From assembly GCF_000331735.1 (NCBI RefSeq), contig NC_020126.1, positions 8,435,501-8,499,500 of the forward strand: a DNA stretch of 64,000 nt, in the 5' to 3' direction. The first letter of the stretch is position 1; every line of letters starts with the position of its first letter. Shown here piece by piece: positions 61,904 to 64,000 of this stretch. The notes under the pieces are model-generated. The model saw nothing but the letters and a program-made list of their open reading frames with translations, made no database searches and was not told where the DNA came from. Source of the DNA: Myxococcus stipitatus DSM 14675 (GTDB lineage Bacteria > Myxococcota > Myxococcia > Myxococcales > Myxococcaceae). The translations under genes and the position numbers were made by a program.

Positions 61904-62363
61904 CTTCCTGCTCCTTCCAGTCCTCGACGACGAAGTCCCCTTCGCCGCCCAGGGTGACGCGGTACAACGAATCAAACCCCTCCTCACGACACGGCCGCCG
62001 CAACAGCTTCGCCGTCGCGAACAGCGCCACCTCCGGCACCCGCGCGCGCCCCTGGCGCTTCGCGTTGCGCGTCAGGCAGTCCGAAAGCTTCGAGGAGAAA
62101 TAGAAGCCAATGACAGACGCGCCCTGCGCATGGCCCAGCGCGATGAGCGGCGCGCGCTGCTCCCGCGTCGGGTGGGTGTTGTCCACCACCACCGACTTCC
62201 CTTCGGCCAGCGCCTCGGCCACGCACCGCTGCTGACGCGCCTCCTTGCGCCGCGCGTTGGGCCACAGGTCCTTGCTCACCAGGACGTGCGTCGGAGCAAA
62301 GCGCCGCTGAAAGAAGCTGCTCTTGCCCGAGGCCTGCAACCCGATGAAGAGGATGAGTTCCAT
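61887..62363 (-). CDS. P-loop kinase similar to polynucleotide 5'-kinases
   Basis: A 158-residue AAA/P-loop protein. The Walker A motif GLQASGKSS is at residues 8-16. Other marks are VLVSKDLWPN, the DNTHP motif (about 61-65) typical of the kinase part of PNKP-like enzymes, and GFYFSSKLSDCLTRN with basic residues, then VPEVALFATAKLLRRP and EEGFD, which fit the small 5'-kinase family. It probably phosphorylates 5'-OH ends of RNA or DNA. GGAGG lies nine bases before the ATG. Overlap with the Thg1-like gene (17 bp) suggests a joint RNA 5'-end repair unit. Confidence 0.85.
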   Translation of the reverse strand: MELILFIGLQASGKSSFFQRRFAPTHVLVSKDLWPNARRKEARQQRCVAEALAEGKSVVVDNTHPTREQRAPLIALGHAQGASVIGFYFSSKLSDCLTRNAKRQGRARVPEVALFATAKLLRRPCREEGFDSLYRVTLGGEGDFVVEDWKEQEDDGRR

Positions 62364-62694
62364 GACGAGGCCCCTCCGGACGTGGCATCCGGAACCCGGC
62401 TGACGCCTCGGGTGCAAGCCCTGCTCGCCGACGCACGGGCCGCCCGGGCACGGCAGACCTCGCACGGCGTGCTGGCTCGCGCACCGCGTCTACCTCAATC
62501 ACCGCCGGCTGTGAGGCATTGCACACCGCGCGGGGCAGACATCGCGAATGTGTTGATTCGACGAGTCTATCTCGATTAACAATTAATTCTCGATTTCCTG
62601 CAATTCAACGACTGTCGTAATCCGCCGCCCGGACTGAATCCTGGAGCGGCGGGCGCAGCACGAAGCGCAACCCGAGCAGCAGGAGAGACACCTC
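62364..62694. other. Intergenic region between the kinase-like gene and the subtilase gene
   Basis: 331 bp without a credible gene. The left half is GC-rich; from about 62540 it becomes AT-rich, with TCTCGATT repeated at 62570-62577 and 62588-62595, an inverted repeat ATTAA-CAA-TTAAT at 62575-62587, and the promoter candidate described separately. The kinase promoter should lie here too but cannot be placed. Confidence 0.6.
62576..62604 (+). promoter_or_regulatory. Promoter candidate for the subtilase gene
   Basis: TTAACA (62576-62581; one change from TTGACA), a 17-bp spacer and TGCAAT (62599-62604; four of six to TATAAT), 90 bp before the ATG at 62695. The -35 sits inside the ATTAA-CAA-TTAAT inverted repeat, which could be an operator. 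Confidence 0.4.
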
Positions 62695-64000
62695 ATGAAG
62701 ACTGCATTCTCGTCGTATGCGGGAAGCTGGCGTCGCCTCACTGTGATGACCCTGGGCTGTGGCCTTCTCGCGCCGATTCCGGCGTTCGCGGCGACCCAGG
62801 CGCCGTCAGGAGTCGAGCGCGCCGCGACCCCCGCGGCGCGTGTCGTCGACAGTGACAAGGCCACCACGGCGCGTCCTGTCGCGGGGCTGGCGGACTCGGT
62901 GAAGGGGCGCAGCTCGCTCGTCACCGGGGCTGGGCGGGTGTTCCACCGCACGGACAACCGGGTGCATTCGCTGAAGACCCTCGCGGTCCCCAGCACCGCG
63001 CTCCAGTTACATGTCTGGGAGGAGGAGGACGCGGCCGGACAGCGTCAGGACTTCTTCGCCTACAGCCGCGGCGGCACGGAGCTCGTGGGCCGGGCCCAGG
63101 CCACGACGTATCAGGTGCGCCTGGGGCACGTTCAGTTCGACCCGCTCCGGGACACGGCGCCGCTCGTCGCGGGCCTGCTGTCGGCGGACCCGGGCAACAC
63201 GCTGTCGCTCGTGCAGCTCCAGGCGACGCCGCTGCCGGAGCTGCGGGAGTCCCTGGAGCGCGAGGGCGGCAAGGTGCTGCGCTTCCTCACGGACCACACG
63301 TTCCTGGTGGAGATGAACGCGGACACGAAGAAGCGCGTCGCGGAGCTGCCCTTCGTGCGCTGGGTGGGTCCGTACCATCCGGAGTATCGCGTGGAGGGCT
63401 TCCTCCGTGACGCCCTCACGGGGCGCTCCGCCCGGCTGGAGGCGCAGCGCTACTCCATCATGCTGGGTGAGCGCGGCGCCGTGCGCCAGGGCGAGGTCGC
63501 CGAGCTGGTGCGCAAGCTGGGCGGCACCGTGGACCTCATCGAGCCGGGTGGCTTGCGCGTGGAGGCCACGCTCACCCAGCCGCAGCTCGAGCGGCTCGTG
63601 CGCTCCAACGCGGTGCAGTTCATCGACCGCTGGGGTGGCCCGGGTGAAGTGGACATGAACATCGTGCGCGAGGTGGGCGGCGCCAACTACCTCGAGACGA
63701 CGCGCGGCTGGACGGGCGAAGGCGTGCGCGGTGAGATCTTCGACACCGAGCTGCGGACCACGCATCAGGAGTGGGCCGTGGCGCCCCTCATCCACAGCAC
63801 GTCCACCGCCGGCAGCGCGCACGGGACGAGCTGCTACAGCATCAACTTCGCCAAGGGCGTCGTCCCCGAGGCGCGCGGCATGCTCCCCAAGGGCCAGGGC
63901 ATCTTCTTCCTCTACAGCCAGTCCACCCAGTTCGGCGGAACCAAGTCCCGCTACGACATCAACCGCGAGCTGACGGACCCGGCGGGCCCCTACCGCGCCG
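62695..64000 (+). CDS. S8 (subtilisin-like) serine protease, partial
   Basis: The gene runs off the right edge; 435 codons are seen. The signal peptide (about 1-33, ending AFAATQ) is followed by a long propeptide-like region of about 310 residues. The subtilase domain starts near residue 340 with EIFDTELRTTHQEW (the Asp of the catalytic triad in FDTE) and HGTSCYSINFAKG (the His motif at about 381). The Ser motif would lie past the edge. AGGAG lies nine bases before the ATG. Probably an exported protease used in predation or fruiting, as common in myxobacteria; that role is inferred. Confidence 0.88.
   Translation, partial: MKTAFSSYAGSWRRLTVMTLGCGLLAPIPAFAATQAPSGVERAATPAARVVDSDKATTARPVAGLADSVKGRSSLVTGAGRVFHRTDNRVHSLKTLAVPSTALQLHVWEEEDAAGQRQDFFAYSRGGTELVGRAQATTYQVRLGHVQFDPLRDTAPLVAGLLSADPGNTLSLVQLQATPLPELRESLEREGGKVLRFLTDHTFLVEMNADTKKRVAELPFVRWVGPYHPEYRVEGFLRDALTGRSARLEAQRYSIMLGERGAVRQGEVAELVRKLGGTVDLIEPGGLRVEATLTQPQLERLVRSNAVQFIDRWGGPGEVDMNIVREVGGANYLETTRGWTGEGVRGEIFDTELRTTHQEWAVAPLIHSTSTAGSAHGTSCYSINFAKGVVPEARGMLPKGQGIFFLYSQSTQFGGTKSRYDINRELTDPAGPYRA

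Noticed and set aside
62583..62996. Minus-strand frame in the region of the subtilase start
   Set aside because: It is antisense to a clear signal peptide with a good ribosome-binding site and lacks any coding signal.

Overview
The window is about 70% GC, gene-dense and without mobile elements. The gene complement points to a myxobacterium of the Myxococcaceae (Myxococcus, Corallococcus or a relative). The clues are a bacterial Thg1-like tRNA polymerase, a TIGR04551-type outer-membrane protein, many Pro/Ala-rich secreted proteins, secreted proteases and strong G/C bias at the third codon position. The genus is inference. No rRNA, tRNA, CRISPR array, insertion sequence, phage gene or replication origin was seen.

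Layout, 1-23 kb: a HAMP-domain receptor cut by the left edge; a histone-deacetylase-like amidohydrolase and an AsmA-like anchored protein; a ThrE-type exporter; an arylsulfatase; an SDR oxidoreductase and pyrF; a class A penicillin-binding protein behind an RluA-type pseudouridine synthase; a pentapeptide-repeat protein; a MOSC protein; a DMT exporter coupled to an MBL exonuclease-like protein; an unusual S26-like/GNAT fusion; a Coa1-like protein; then acyl-CoA dehydrogenase and etfBA, followed by a short transaldolase. Around 22.5 kb is kdsD (arabinose-5-phosphate isomerase).

23.6-31.4 kb is one long minus-strand operon: TIGR04551 outer-membrane protein, LptM-like lipoprotein, lysA, dapA, dapB, FAH-family hydrolase, folK and a TPR protein. 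Four-base stop/start overlaps occur at most junctions. It joins lysine/diaminopimelate synthesis, and hence peptidoglycan precursors, to a folate step and envelope proteins. 31.5-33.4 kb holds DNA repair genes (mutM, ku).

33.5-49.9 kb: M48 and S1C proteases, a YihY/BrkB membrane protein, an MTA-phosphorylase-family enzyme, secreted Pro-rich and GH114-like proteins, an ATP-grasp protein, queG, a PduO-type cobalamin adenosyltransferase, coupled thyA-folA followed by a tandem repeat built from the folA tail, and an FTR1 iron permease fused to cytochrome c.

49.9-64 kb: a Nudix-MBL fusion coupled to an HD phosphohydrolase, a Ddl-like ATP-grasp ligase overlapping a GNAT gene, two transglutaminase-fold proteins (one next to a DUF350 membrane protein), a YyaL/DUF255 thioredoxin-fold protein, an ArnT-like glycosyltransferase, an overlapping pair encoding a 5'-kinase-like P-loop protein and a Thg1-like 3'-5' RNA polymerase, and a subtilase cut by the right edge. 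The kinase/Thg1 pair is the best candidate for a little-described system, plausibly tRNA 5'-end repair. Gene starts were chosen from ribosome-binding sites, overlaps and family length.
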